64,000 nt of DNA from Calditrichia bacterium (GTDB taxonomy: Bacteria > Calditrichota > Calditrichia > RBG-13-44-9 > J075), in assembly GCA_028284445.1 (NCBI GenBank), contig JANQRS010000066.1, forward strand, positions 36,913 to 100,912. Direction: 5' to 3'. The position numbers and the translations under genes were made by a program. The notes beneath the pieces were generated by a model. It had not been told where the DNA came from. It did not search any database and saw only the letters and a list, made by a program, of their open reading frames with translations. Of this stretch, positions 32,612 through 41,503 are shown piece by piece; within the stretch, counting starts at the first letter, position 1; each line of letters opens with the position of its first letter.

Positions 32612-34705
32612 TCACAGGCATTTCAATACAATCAGCGTCAGGTCATCATGTAAGGGCGTATTGCCAATAAAATCCATGACGCTGCTTAAAATTCGTTCCT
32701 TTGTTTCTGCAGCTGACGCACCGTTGCAGTTAGAGACCAGATTTAGCAGTCTCTCGTCACCAAATTCATCGTTTGAGGCATCGCGAGCCTCAATTAAGCC
32801 ATCTGTATAAAGCAGTAAAGAATCGCCGGTTGCCATATCGATCGTTTGAACGCGAATCATTTCCTCAAAAATTTTGCCTGAATCCAGGCCAATGCCGAGA
32901 CCCGAAGGCTGATAGAAATTTGTAGAGCCATTCTTGCCGCTGCAGTGCAAGATGGGATTGTGGCCCGCTCGAACAAACGTGAATTTGCGAGTGGCTGGAT
33001 TATATTTGCCAACGATAGCAGTAATGAACGACTGGCGCTCTGTATTCGAATAAAATACCCGGTTGGCCTGGGATATGAGCTCCTTAGGATCGCTGGTGGT
33101 GCGAGCCAGGGTCTGGATGACGCCCTTAAACTCAGCCATATAGAATGCCGCCGAGGTGCCTTTTCCGGACACGTCGCCGATCACAACCCCGGGCATGTTG
33201 TCTTCAAACTCGATAAAATCGTAATAGTCACCACCAACCTCATAGGCAGTAAGAAAATGGGTGTCCAAATCCATGCCGTCGATGGTCGGCATGATTTGTG
33301 GTACCAGTTTGAGCTGCACTTCCCGGGCAACCTGCAATTCCTGCTCCAAACGTTCCCGTTCAATCGACGACTTCCACAGGAATACGTTTTCCATGGCAAT
33401 GGCCGATTGATTGGCAAATCCTTCCAGGAGGGAGGCGTCGTCGGTGTCAAAACTGTAAGGTTGGGGTTTGGTAGCGTAGATGATACCCATCAGTTGATCA
33501 CGATTGGAGTAAAGCGGTGCGGCTATCAGAGCGCGGGCATCCTTTTTCCACTTGGTAATGTCCTTGAGCGCTTGATGTTGACTTACATCATTAATAAGAA
33601 CCGGTTTTCGTTCCTGTATGATCGCCCGATTGAACCCGGCCACGCTGTTCAGGGGATTGTCGAGGATCTGTTGCTGGGTGAGGTTGATATGCGAAATGAC
33701 CTTCAATGAATTGGTCTCTGAAGAATACTCTTCAAACCAGGTTGACTGACTTTCCAATACCTGGGAGGTGAGCTGTGTGATCAATTGCGTCAGTTTTTGG
33801 TAGTTACGCTCGCTGTTCAGCGTTCGGGCAAAATTATAGAGCGACTGAACCTCCATCAGCTTACGGTCAACAGCCCTGGCGGTTGGCAAATGCACCAGCA
33901 AGGTGACCATCACAAAGCCGCCATATAGCAGCATGAACATCCAGATTATGTGTGCAAAATTGGCAATGGTATAACTGAAAGGGGGTAGGCTTGAGTCGTA
34001 TACATAGTCCTGAAGCAATAAAATTTGAGCGAACACAACGGTACCGAGCACGAAGTAAAAGATCTTCTGTTTTCGCGGCAGGTAGGTGATCCAGTCATTG
34101 CGAAATGCCAGCAAGAGCGAGACAATGATCAGGGAAATGTTTAATATGGAGCCGCGAATATCTTCTTCTGTGAAATCCCAGGGAAGCGGGGTTTGCGTGA
34201 AATAGACGTAAATGGAGCTGATGAGGATCAGGCCGATAAACAGCTTGAAGTAGAGCTGCGTAGTCCGGCGCTGTTTATAAAAGATCAGCTCACGAATCAG
34301 AAATATGATAGGAATCAGGGTGAGGATGGCGGTGAAGCCAATTTTGTTGGAAAAGATCACTGCATCGAAGTTGACGTATCTGCCGCTGCCGTCTTCAGCA
34401 TATTGTGGATCGAGAATCAGCTGCAGCAGAAAGTTAACCACGTAGTTGATGGTCAGGAATATGGCCAGCTGTCGCAGTTTTTGCAAGAGGTCGAGCTGGT
34501 CTCGCGGCAAAATCTGCCGGATAATCAGCGCCCAACCGGCCGCCAGCAGCAAAATGAGCAGTTCCTGCAATCCCCCGATCGATATCGTCACGATGCTGAT
34601 ATTTTCGTTCTTGACGACGAAGAGAAAGACGTCAATAACGAAAACAAGCACTGCGAAAATAGCGCAGAACGTGTAGAGTACTTTCAGGGGAATTTTAGGA
34701 ATCAT
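32612..34705 (-). CDS. Membrane-anchored GAF-PP2C phosphatase
   Basis: The 697-residue protein starts with seven to eight membrane helices (about 1-290), continues with a GAF-like region (about 300-445) and a coiled coil, and ends in a SpoIIE/PP2C phosphatase domain with intact motifs (GGDYYDFIEF, VIGDVSGKGTSAAF, RAGHNPIL, LYTDGLIEA). It probably links an envelope signal to the STAS protein encoded just downstream, giving the partner-switching system two upstream phosphatases, one membrane-bound and one soluble. Its ATG overlaps the stop codon of the lipoprotein gene by 4 bp (ATGA), so the lipoprotein may be its sensory partner. Confidence 0.92.
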   Translation of the reverse strand: MIPKIPLKVLYTFCAIFAVLVFVIDVFLFVVKNENISIVTISIGGLQELLILLLAAGWALIIRQILPRDQLDLLQKLRQLAIFLTINYVVNFLLQLILDPQYAEDGSGRYVNFDAVIFSNKIGFTAILTLIPIIFLIRELIFYKQRRTTQLYFKLFIGLILISSIYVYFTQTPLPWDFTEEDIRGSILNISLIIVSLLLAFRNDWITYLPRKQKIFYFVLGTVVFAQILLLQDYVYDSSLPPFSYTIANFAHIIWMFMLLYGGFVMVTLLVHLPTARAVDRKLMEVQSLYNFARTLNSERNYQKLTQLITQLTSQVLESQSTWFEEYSSETNSLKVISHINLTQQQILDNPLNSVAGFNRAIIQERKPVLINDVSQHQALKDITKWKKDARALIAAPLYSNRDQLMGIIYATKPQPYSFDTDDASLLEGFANQSAIAMENVFLWKSSIERERLEQELQVAREVQLKLVPQIMPTIDGMDLDTHFLTAYEVGGDYYDFIEFEDNMPGVVIGDVSGKGTSAAFYMAEFKGVIQTLARTTSDPKELISQANRVFYSNTERQSFITAIVGKYNPATRKFTFVRAGHNPILHCSGKNGSTNFYQPSGLGIGLDSGKIFEEMIRVQTIDMATGDSLLLYTDGLIEARDASNDEFGDERLLNLVSNCNGASAAETKERILSSVMDFIGNTPLHDDLTLIVLKCL

Positions 34706-36012
34706 TCAACAAATACTCTTATCGGAGTAATAAAATATCGTTTACCAGCGGGATCAAGGGATTCACTAACAAAGTTACCCAGCTTATCGTACAAATACAA
34801 AAGTTCGTTACCGGAATCTACAATTATGACCGACCTATCGAAGGGATTCACGTGAATTTGTTCAATGAAGCCAAAACCCGTCCGTTCCAATTGACGTTGA
34901 CCGTCCAGCGAAAGTTGCAGATAGCTATCCGGTTGGTTAGGGATGGCTTGTGCCACATAGAACCAATCGTTGACCCAGTCCAGGTGGATCCGGTAGAGAA
35001 CACCTTCTGCGGCAACAGTGTCCAGAACGGCCCCGTCGGCAAGATCTACCGTGTAAATATAGCTCATTTCCGTGTTGAAATTGGTGGCGAGCATATAGCC
35101 GCGAATACCGACGATGTGCATTGCTTGCCCAGTCAAACCATCGGACCATTCCACGCTAAATCTGGGTTCAAGGTTTGATTCTGCAAAAGCATGAAGCCCA
35201 TTCTCCCCGTAAACCAGGATTTGGTTCTCCAGAGAATCATACTCTACATCGCTCCAGATGCCGACACTATCCAGCGGGATTTCTCCGGTGACGTTATTGC
35301 CGAGCGTGGCCAATACCCTGGGTCCGGTCTCGTCAAGGACGTAAACAATGTTTTCGCGGGCGTAGCGCGCGACGTCCACCGGTTCGATGTCATTATCAAT
35401 ATATAATGCTGTCTCTTGACCGTCCAACCGATTAAATTCGCTGATGCCATGTGAGAATCCGGCAAAGCTATACCATATAAGAGTGTCCTGCGGAAAGAAT
35501 GCCCAGGCGGAAGGGCGAAAGTTGGTCGCGAAATAGTTCAGCTCATAGCGCAGATCGTAGCTTACCTGCTTCACGCAATATCCGAAGCTGGAAAGAATCC
35601 AGTGCGTGCCCGGCCCAATAACGGTTTCCTGGGCGGAGCTACGGGCTGTCTCTACCACTTCACCACGGATACTGATCTGATAAAAATAGCGGGTGCCGTT
35701 TTCGACCAGGCTGTCTACAAATTGAAATTGATCGGGCGGCAGGTCCACATAGCGGGAAGCGTTCGAAAGCGTGTCGACTGCCCGATAAATGCGAAATCCC
35801 TCAATGTCGGAAACGCTTTGGGTGAGTGACCAGCGCAGTTCAATTTTGCCGTCCATAGGCATCAAACGCACGTCCAATGGCGGTGGCAGTTGTGAATCCG
35901 GGTCGAAGGGGTTGTCCGCGACGCGCTCGGTACAACCAGGCATCAGGACAATGAAAAGAGTGATTAAAAAAACTGCATATATATGACGAATGGAAATAGT
36001 CGTAATGTCCAC
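34702..36012 (-). CDS. Lipoprotein with fibronectin-type domain and propeller-like region
   Basis: The product is 436 residues from GTG 36012, with Cys27 in a lipobox-like LMPGC after a membrane-spanning signal (IYAVFLITLFIVL). The longer frame to 36126 adds an unlikely arginine-rich leader. After a short linker (ADNPFDPDSQLPPP) comes a fibronectin-like domain (LDVRLMPMDGKIELRWSL, IEGFRIYRA) and then about 280 residues of repeated beta-strands that look like a six-bladed propeller (DETGPRVLATLGN, VYGENGLHAF). It is translationally coupled to the membrane PP2C phosphatase downstream. It may act as its ligand-binding partner, which is inference from position. No enzyme motif was seen. Confidence 0.7.
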   Translation of the reverse strand: MDITTISIRHIYAVFLITLFIVLMPGCTERVADNPFDPDSQLPPPLDVRLMPMDGKIELRWSLTQSVSDIEGFRIYRAVDTLSNASRYVDLPPDQFQFVDSLVENGTRYFYQISIRGEVVETARSSAQETVIGPGTHWILSSFGYCVKQVSYDLRYELNYFATNFRPSAWAFFPQDTLIWYSFAGFSHGISEFNRLDGQETALYIDNDIEPVDVARYARENIVYVLDETGPRVLATLGNNVTGEIPLDSVGIWSDVEYDSLENQILVYGENGLHAFAESNLEPRFSVEWSDGLTGQAMHIVGIRGYMLATNFNTEMSYIYTVDLADGAVLDTVAAEGVLYRIHLDWVNDWFYVAQAIPNQPDSYLQLSLDGQRQLERTGFGFIEQIHVNPFDRSVIIVDSGNELLYLYDKLGNFVSESLDPAGKRYFITPIRVFVE

Positions 36013-36218
36013 TTTGATTGAATCCCCATGTTCTGTTGGTAGGTGCTTCACTTTAACGTAAATACCTGAAGACCTGTGACCTATCCATCCGGGATAGCGT
36101 CTTCCGGTTGGCATCATAAGTAGCAAAAATCAGGCCGTTGGACGGCTAGCCACCGCTGCTGTACCGGAGCGATTAAGCAATATAATAAAGTTTCACCCAA
36201 AAGAATACCTGAATGTGG

Positions 36219-36265
36219 GCCGCCGCTCGGCAAAGTGAATTGAGTTCAATAATATCAGCGGCGGC
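36219..36265. promoter_or_regulatory. Inverted repeat upstream of the FabG-like gene
   Basis: GCCGCCGCT (36219-36227) pairs perfectly with AGCGGCGGC (36257-36265), with a 29-base loop that itself has a small TGAA...TTCA palindrome. It lies 36 bp ahead of the start codon and could be a leader hairpin or an operator. Confidence 0.35.
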
Positions 36266-36300
36266 GCAGAATACAAACCGATAGACAAAGGAGCTGTGAC

Positions 36301-37044
36301 ATGCAGCGTTTAGCAGGAAAAACAGCAATAATTACCGGTGGGGGAAGGGGAATTGGCTATGCCGTGGCGCAATCTTTTTACGAGAGCGGTGCTCAGGTAA
36401 TTCTCTGGGATATTGATAGCAGGATCGGGCAGGAAGCAGTAGCAAAATTACAGACAGATGGACCAGCGGTGCGTTTCAAAAAAGTCAATGTTGCTGATTC
36501 GGAGGCAGTTAGGGTTGCCACTGAATCGGTACTGCAGGAATTCGGCAAGATTGACATATTGATCAACAATGCCGGGATCACGCGCGATGCTCGCCTGGTC
36601 AAGATGACTTCGGAAGAATGGCAAGAGGTTCTGGATGTGAACCTATCCGGTGTCTACAACTGCACCCGGACAATTGCTCCTCATATGATAGAGCAAAACC
36701 AGGGACGCGTTGTGAATGCATCGTCCATCGTTGGTCTTTATGGGAATTTTGGACAAACAAATTATGTGGCGACAAAATCAGCCGTCATCGGTATGACAAA
36801 AGTATGGGCGAGGGAATTGGGCCGGCATAACATCACTGTGAATGCAATCGCTCCGGGCTTTATTGCAACTGAAATGATTAAAACCGTTCCGCAGAAAATA
36901 ATAGATACAATGTTGGAGAAGACGCCGCTGAATCGCCTCGGTACGCCGCAGGAAGTTGCCAGCGCCTATCTCTTCCTTGCCAGTGAGGAAGCAGCGTTTA
37001 TTAACGGTGCCGTGTTAAGTGTGGATGGGGGTATGACTATCTGA
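36301..37044 (+). CDS. fabG: 3-oxoacyl-ACP reductase-like short-chain dehydrogenase
   Basis: The 247-residue enzyme has the complete SDR pattern: the nucleotide loop TGGGRGIG (12-19), the NNAG motif (89-92) and the catalytic set Ser142, Tyr155 and Lys159 in the YVATK sequence. Asn115 in LDVNLSGVYN completes the tetrad. It closely resembles FabG (NADPH-dependent reduction of 3-oxoacyl-ACP) but could be an acetoacetyl-CoA reductase. No other fatty acid synthesis genes are near. AAAGGAG lies 7 bp ahead of the ATG. It converges with adk, the stop codons being 2 bp apart. Confidence 0.85.
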   Translation: MQRLAGKTAIITGGGRGIGYAVAQSFYESGAQVILWDIDSRIGQEAVAKLQTDGPAVRFKKVNVADSEAVRVATESVLQEFGKIDILINNAGITRDARLVKMTSEEWQEVLDVNLSGVYNCTRTIAPHMIEQNQGRVVNASSIVGLYGNFGQTNYVATKSAVIGMTKVWARELGRHNITVNAIAPGFIATEMIKTVPQKIIDTMLEKTPLNRLGTPQEVASAYLFLASEEAAFINGAVLSVDGGMTI

Positions 37045-37046
37045 TC

Positions 37047-37703
37047 TTATGTCAACTGCTTGGCAAACAGCCCGGCGATGTCCGCGGATACTTCTTCCAC
37101 TGTTTGTAATCCGTTAATAGAGTGGAAATCACCTTTGGCCTTATAGTAGCCGATCAGCGGTGCCGTTGTTTCGTGATAAATGCCAAGGCGTTTCTTGATA
37201 GTTTCCTCGGTGTCATCGCGACGTTGGAAGATATCTTTACTGCCGCATTTTTCACAGGGTATCAGATCCGCCAGGGTTTTGTTCAGGATGCTATAGAGAG
37301 TACCGCAATTGCCGCATACCCTGCGCGAGGTCAGGCGTTTAATGATTTCTGCATCGTCAACCGAGATTTCGATGACCTTAACAGAAATATTATCGAGTCG
37401 CCTAAGGATCTCGTCCAGGCCTTCAGCCTGCGGAATGGTGCGCGGGAATCCGTCGAGAATGAAACCGGCGGCGCAATCTGCCTGGGAGAGGCGTCGCTCG
37501 ACAATCTCCAGGATAAGGTCATCGGAAACCAATTCGCCATTGGCCATTATTTCTTTCACGCGTTTGCCCAGGGTGCTTTCCTTCTTGACCTCCGCACGAA
37601 GAATATCACCCGTTGAGATCTGGGGAATACCGTGTTTTGTCATGAGCCGCTTTGACTGCGTTCCCTTGCCGACACCCGGCGCACCTAGTAAAATGATATA
37701 CAT
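37047..37703 (-). CDS. adk: Adenylate kinase, zinc-lid form
   Basis: The 218-residue enzyme converts ATP + AMP to 2 ADP. It has the P-loop GAPGVGKGT (7-15), the AMP-binding segment (GIPQISTGDILRAE) and GFPRTIPQAEGL. A zinc-binding LID is present: VCGNCG and PCEKCG give four cysteines, as in Gram-positive and FCB enzymes and unlike E. coli. ATG 37703 is chosen because AAGGAGA lies 7 bases upstream; the earlier TTG adds only two residues. It is monocistronic and convergent with fabG. Confidence 0.97.
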   Translation of the reverse strand: MYIILLGAPGVGKGTQSKRLMTKHGIPQISTGDILRAEVKKESTLGKRVKEIMANGELVSDDLILEIVERRLSQADCAAGFILDGFPRTIPQAEGLDEILRRLDNISVKVIEISVDDAEIIKRLTSRRVCGNCGTLYSILNKTLADLIPCEKCGSKDIFQRRDDTEETIKKRLGIYHETTAPLIGYYKAKGDFHSINGLQTVEEVSADIAGLFAKQLT

Positions 37704-37877
37704 GGACAATTCTCCTTAGCAAACATCAAACTCCCGTCACATTGCAATGACCTTGCACTATTATAAACAATAGATGAACTGAAAATAAGAAAAAAATCAC
37801 AAGCTCCAAGATCAGAGAATAAAATTTGCAAAAATATGCCGATTCCTAAATAAATGCGTTCCGAAATACCGGGTACT

Positions 37878-38945
37878 TCAGGCCTTCATCGATCGCGCCT
37901 TTGAATCTTCGGCGACTTCAACAAAAAGTTGACCGCAGGCCGCGGCGATGTCGTTGCCACGATTTTTGCGTACCGTGACGGTAAATGGCGCTTGCTCAAG
38001 CGGTTTCAGGAATCTTTGAATATTATTATCTTCCGGCCGAATAAAACCGATGCCAGTATCATTATAAGGAATGAGATTGAGTTTGCAGCGCAGCGGGGCC
38101 AAGAGCTTGAGAAGCTGTTTTGCCTCAGTTGGGGAGTCGTTAACACCTTTGAGCAACACGTATTCGAAGGTGATCCGCCGGCGATTGGAACCACCGGTAT
38201 AGTGATGGGCGCTGTCCATTAGCATTTGCAGGTCAAATTTATCTGCAATAGGCATGATACTCCGTCGCAGTTCCTGGGTAGGCGCATGAAGCGAGATTGC
38301 CAGGCTAAAAGGCTGCTCTTCGTCCGCATATTGACGAATGCGCGGCACAACACCGACGGTTGATATCGTAATCTTCTTCGCGGAAATTGCCAGTCCAGCC
38401 GGATCACAAAGAATGTGACAGGCCTGAATTACCCGCGGATAGTTGAGGAATGGCTCACCCATTCCCATCAATACCACATTTGTGATCTTCTGACCGGTAT
38501 CCTGCTGAACACGAATGACTTGCTCTACAATCTCACCGGCGGTCAAATTCCGTAGAAAGCCCATTTTGGCGGTTGCGCAGAAATCACATCCCAGGGCACA
38601 GCCTACCTGGCTGGAAATACAAATCGTCGTACGGGTTGCTTCCGGGATGAAAACGCTCTCTATTTGTCGCCCGTCCGTCAGTTCCCACAGGTACTTAATG
38701 GTGCCGTCTTTTGAAACCGCACGAAATGCCGGCTTTAGAGTATGAAGCTCGAAGGCCTCACTGAGTTCACTGCGCAGCGTCTTGGGCAGGTTAGACATAT
38801 CTGCAAAATCGGATACCTGGTGATGATGAACCCATTTGTAAATCTGCTCAGCACGATAAGAGGGAAGCGTCCAGGGATCAAGCGCGGTAGATAGTTCCGG
38901 CATTGACATGCCGATCAGAGATGGTTTTTGCGGGGTAGTTGCCAT
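37878..38945 (-). CDS. rlmN: Dual-specificity RNA methyltransferase RlmN
   Basis: The 355-residue radical-SAM enzyme methylates C2 of A2503 in 23S rRNA and A37 of some tRNAs. The iron-sulfur motif CxxxCxxC is visible in GCALGCDFCATAKMG, followed by NLTAGEIVEQV and VVLMGMGEPFLNY. The conserved C-terminal GNDIAAACGQL supplies the second catalytic cysteine. Length and domain order are normal for RlmN. The family also contains Cfr, but no resistance context is present. It is a lone gene with AT-rich flanks. Confidence 0.96.
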   Translation of the reverse strand: MATTPQKPSLIGMSMPELSTALDPWTLPSYRAEQIYKWVHHHQVSDFADMSNLPKTLRSELSEAFELHTLKPAFRAVSKDGTIKYLWELTDGRQIESVFIPEATRTTICISSQVGCALGCDFCATAKMGFLRNLTAGEIVEQVIRVQQDTGQKITNVVLMGMGEPFLNYPRVIQACHILCDPAGLAISAKKITISTVGVVPRIRQYADEEQPFSLAISLHAPTQELRRSIMPIADKFDLQMLMDSAHHYTGGSNRRRITFEYVLLKGVNDSPTEAKQLLKLLAPLRCKLNLIPYNDTGIGFIRPEDNNIQRFLKPLEQAPFTVTVRKNRGNDIAAACGQLFVEVAEDSKARSMKA

Positions 38946-39067
38946 ATTACATTTAGCTAACGATTGTACATATTACACTTGCGGTTATTGTCCGCTGCCA
39001 AAATGTAATTCCATAGCCTGAAGGAATGAAAGGGAAAATAAATTGTGTCGGGATCCGCTCTCAATTG

Positions 39068-39820
39068 CTACGGGAGGACCAGGAAGCGTCCAACGTATAT
39101 CGTTTCCTGCGCCGATTCTATAACCCAGTAGTAAATGCCCGGCTCAAATTTCCGGTCAATTTTCATGGAGTCTGAGGTGATCTCGGCCTGATAATGCGAT
39201 TCTTCAAAATTATTGAGGATGTGCAGGGATAGCCCGGCATCGCGCGCGTCTATGTTCGACGGCAATTGCCAACGGAACACAATTTGGTCTTTTACTACGG
39301 TATCATTGTCCGGTCCGATGACGTCGATTTGGGTAACGCTTGCGCGCAGCTTATCATCAAGCCTGCTTTCGAAATTCGGGGAGACGGCAAACGTCTCACC
39401 ATAGTGGGCAGCATATTCGTCGATTGACAACTGCGGGTCGGAATCGGAAATTAGCGGAAAGAACTTCTGACCGAAGAAGAGTAGGAGGGAGGCAGCAGCG
39501 ACGTAGATAATATTCCGAACATGAAAATGAGGGGTTGAAGGCATTTCCACGATATTGTTCGCTGTCTCCGACTTCCTTGGCTTTTCAATGTCCTGCGATT
39601 CAAAAAATTCCGGGAATAGCTCCGGGGCTTCATTCGCCACCAATGTTTTTACTTCCTGGCGCAGTGTTAGCTGTTCGAGACAGTCATCGCAATTAAAATA
39701 GAAATATTCTACTTCGGCCGCATCTTCTTCATTCAGCCGCTTGAAAATGTAGTCGTCTAACTGCTTGACGATCCGCTCCGGACAGCGGGCCTCTTTGTCG
39801 ATTGGTGGATAGTTCTTCAT
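39068..39820 (-). CDS. Putative anti-sigma factor with cysteine motif and one membrane helix
   Basis: The 250-residue protein has an N-terminal zinc-finger-like segment (Cys13, then YFNCDDCLEQL) as in zf-HC2 anti-sigma factors, although the usual histidine before CxxC is replaced by an aromatic residue. There is one membrane helix (IIYVAAASLLLFFGQKF, about residue 105) and a C-terminal periplasmic beta-rich domain (FRWQLPSN, GIYYWVIESAQETIYVGRFLVLP). Its gene lies 35 bp downstream of the ECF sigma factor, in the order usual for sigma/anti-sigma pairs. It probably sequesters that sigma factor at the membrane. Confidence 0.75.
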   Translation of the reverse strand: MKNYPPIDKEARCPERIVKQLDDYIFKRLNEEDAAEVEYFYFNCDDCLEQLTLRQEVKTLVANEAPELFPEFFESQDIEKPRKSETANNIVEMPSTPHFHVRNIIYVAAASLLLFFGQKFFPLISDSDPQLSIDEYAAHYGETFAVSPNFESRLDDKLRASVTQIDVIGPDNDTVVKDQIVFRWQLPSNIDARDAGLSLHILNNFEESHYQAEITSDSMKIDRKFEPGIYYWVIESAQETIYVGRFLVLP

Positions 39821-39855
39821 TTCTCTTGCCCCTAAAAATAGTCTACTAGTTAGTA

Positions 39856-40446
39856 TTAGGATTTCCCGCCTAAATTTTGAAAACTATTTTTGTTTTTCGT
39901 TTTTTCTCTGATCAATCCCAGAGCGTAGTGAATGCGATTGTAGACCTGCGAATTCGATAATTCCAGCTGTTGACCGATCTCCTCGATTGCCAGTTCCTTA
40001 TAATATCGCAGGATGATGATCTCCTTGTACTTGTCGTCCAGGCTTGCCACCACCGAGCGCAGCAGGGCCATATCTTCCTTGGTTTCCATGCTGAATGCCT
40101 GCACACTCAAGTGATGGTCATCGAGTGGCAGTGATTGACGATGCCTTGCAGCTTTGGGCTTTAGATAGTCGCGAATTTTATTGCGGGCGATGCCCCAAAT
40201 ATAGGTACAGAGCTTGCCCTTCTCCGGATCAAACTTGCCGGCGCGCAGGTTAATGAGCACTGCCATGACAATCTCGCTAACCAGATCCTGGTAGTCATCC
40301 TGGGGCGCTGTCAGGCGAGTCCTGACAATTATCTGCACACGTTTGACTACGTCAAATTGCTCCAGAAGTTCAATTTCTGCTGAATGGTCTCCGCTGCGGA
40401 TGCGGCTGATCAGTTCGATTTCTGTTGGTGGGCTGCTTTTTGACAT
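39856..40446 (-). CDS. ECF-type RNA polymerase sigma factor
   Basis: The product is 196 residues from ATG 40446; a TTG 10 codons earlier is possible. Region 2 is seen in YQDLVSEIVMAVLINL and TYIWGIARNKIRDYLK, and region 4 in LRYYKELAIEEIGQQLELSN with a helix-turn-helix ending at NSQVYNRIHYALGLIRE. A conserved linker rich in charged residues lies between them. It is transcribed with the membrane-bound anti-sigma factor just downstream. Its regulon is unknown; the adjacent Nudix and stand-alone genes show no obvious ECF-type promoter. Confidence 0.88.
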   Translation of the reverse strand: MSKSSPPTEIELISRIRSGDHSAEIELLEQFDVVKRVQIIVRTRLTAPQDDYQDLVSEIVMAVLINLRAGKFDPEKGKLCTYIWGIARNKIRDYLKPKAARHRQSLPLDDHHLSVQAFSMETKEDMALLRSVVASLDDKYKEIIILRYYKELAIEEIGQQLELSNSQVYNRIHYALGLIREKTKNKNSFQNLGGKS

Positions 40447-40734
40447 GAGTAGAATGGAACTTCTATGCTGTTCCAAGCAGGTATGACGATCGGAGTTGGC
40501 TGACTATATCAAATTCCTTGTTTATCAACAACTTCTGAATAATAGTTAATTTATGAAGGCAATTCAACATATTGTTGCCCGATCGTCAATTTTTACGAAT
40601 GATATTTTGCACCTGCGGCTTTTCCTCTATATTAGGAGGCGAGCAGAAAGCAATACAAAGAACTGCCAATTTCATGCAAAGATGGATTGTTGGGGACAAT
40701 AGCGATCGAATTATGGAAGTTATACAGGAATCAC

Positions 40735-41235
40735 GTGGACAGAATTAAAGACAGTCATTGCTCCTGGTGCGGGGCAGCATACGAAGATCTGATAGTATGG
40801 CCGCGTCGATGCGGCGCTTGCGGTGAAATTACCTATCGCAATCCGGTACCGGTGACAGTGACGCTTGTCCCGGTTGAAAATGGACTGGTTATTATCCGCC
40901 GGAGCATAGAGCCGGGGTATGGTCAATTGGCTTTGCCGGGCGGATTTATTGACTATGGCGAAACCTGGCAACAGGCCGGCGCCCGGGAAGTTTATGAAGA
41001 AACCGGTATCCACATTCCTGCTGCTGCTATTCGCTTGTTTAGCCTGCGAAACCTGGAACGTCTGGGATTGATTCTCATTTTCGGCGTAGCTGAATCCTTG
41101 CAGCCGGACATGTTGCCCGAGTTTACGGGAACGGAAGAAACCAGCGAGCGAATTGTGGCGTATGAACCACTAGAATTGGCCTGGTCGCATCATACTGAGG
41201 TGATGAAGGAGTGGTTTGAGGGGAACCCGGATTAA
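40735..41235 (+). CDS. Nudix hydrolase with N-terminal zinc ribbon
   Basis: The start is GTG 40735 because AGGA lies 5 bases upstream; the frame to 40687 has no such signal. The 166-residue product opens with two CxxC pairs (CSWCGAAY and CGACGE), forming a zinc ribbon as in the NudC/YfcD-like subgroup. The full Nudix box follows: GFIDYGETWQQAGAREVYEETGI matches Gx5Ex7REUxEExGU. It probably hydrolyses a nucleoside diphosphate derivative; the substrate cannot be told from the sequence. Confidence 0.9.
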   Translation: MDRIKDSHCSWCGAAYEDLIVWPRRCGACGEITYRNPVPVTVTLVPVENGLVIIRRSIEPGYGQLALPGGFIDYGETWQQAGAREVYEETGIHIPAAAIRLFSLRNLERLGLILIFGVAESLQPDMLPEFTGTEETSERIVAYEPLELAWSHHTEVMKEWFEGNPD

Positions 41236-41298
41236 ATTGGGTAGGTTTTGGATGTAACGAGAAGACCACCTGGTCTGCACCTCCGGGCGACGGGAGTA

Positions 41299-41362
41299 AT
41301 GGAATGATGGAATGATGGAATGATGGAATGATGGAATGATGGAATGATGGAATGATGGAATG
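41299..41362. repeat. 8-bp tandem repeat (ATGGAATG), eight perfect units
   Basis: Eight identical octamers in the 268-bp gap between the Nudix and alcohol dehydrogenase genes. A relic of the same unit lies at 48353-48364. Apparent frames here that give HHSIIPSF repeats are just the repeat translated. Confidence 0.92.
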
Positions 41363-41403
41363 ATGAAGGCTGGTGTGTGTAACTCGACGGAACAAGTTCT
41401 TTC

Positions 41404-41433
41404 CCAATATTCCAGTATTCCAATACTCCAATT
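41404..41433. repeat. 30-bp element, perfect reverse complement of 63843-63872
   Basis: CCAATATTCCAGTATTCC and the following 12 bases match 63843-63872 exactly on the opposite strand, 22 kb away. It is made of the 8-bp units TATTGGAA/TACTGGAA read backwards. Confidence 0.8.
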
Positions 41434-41503
41434 CTCAAATATCGCAAATGCTCCAGAGCTTGACCCTGAAACGAACCTTTAACAGCGAGCTTGATTGCAC
41501 CTT

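Noticed and set aside
41123..41447. Minus-strand frames with HHSIIPSF repeats
   Set aside because: Pure translation of the ATGGAATG octamer array and the end of the Nudix gene in antisense.
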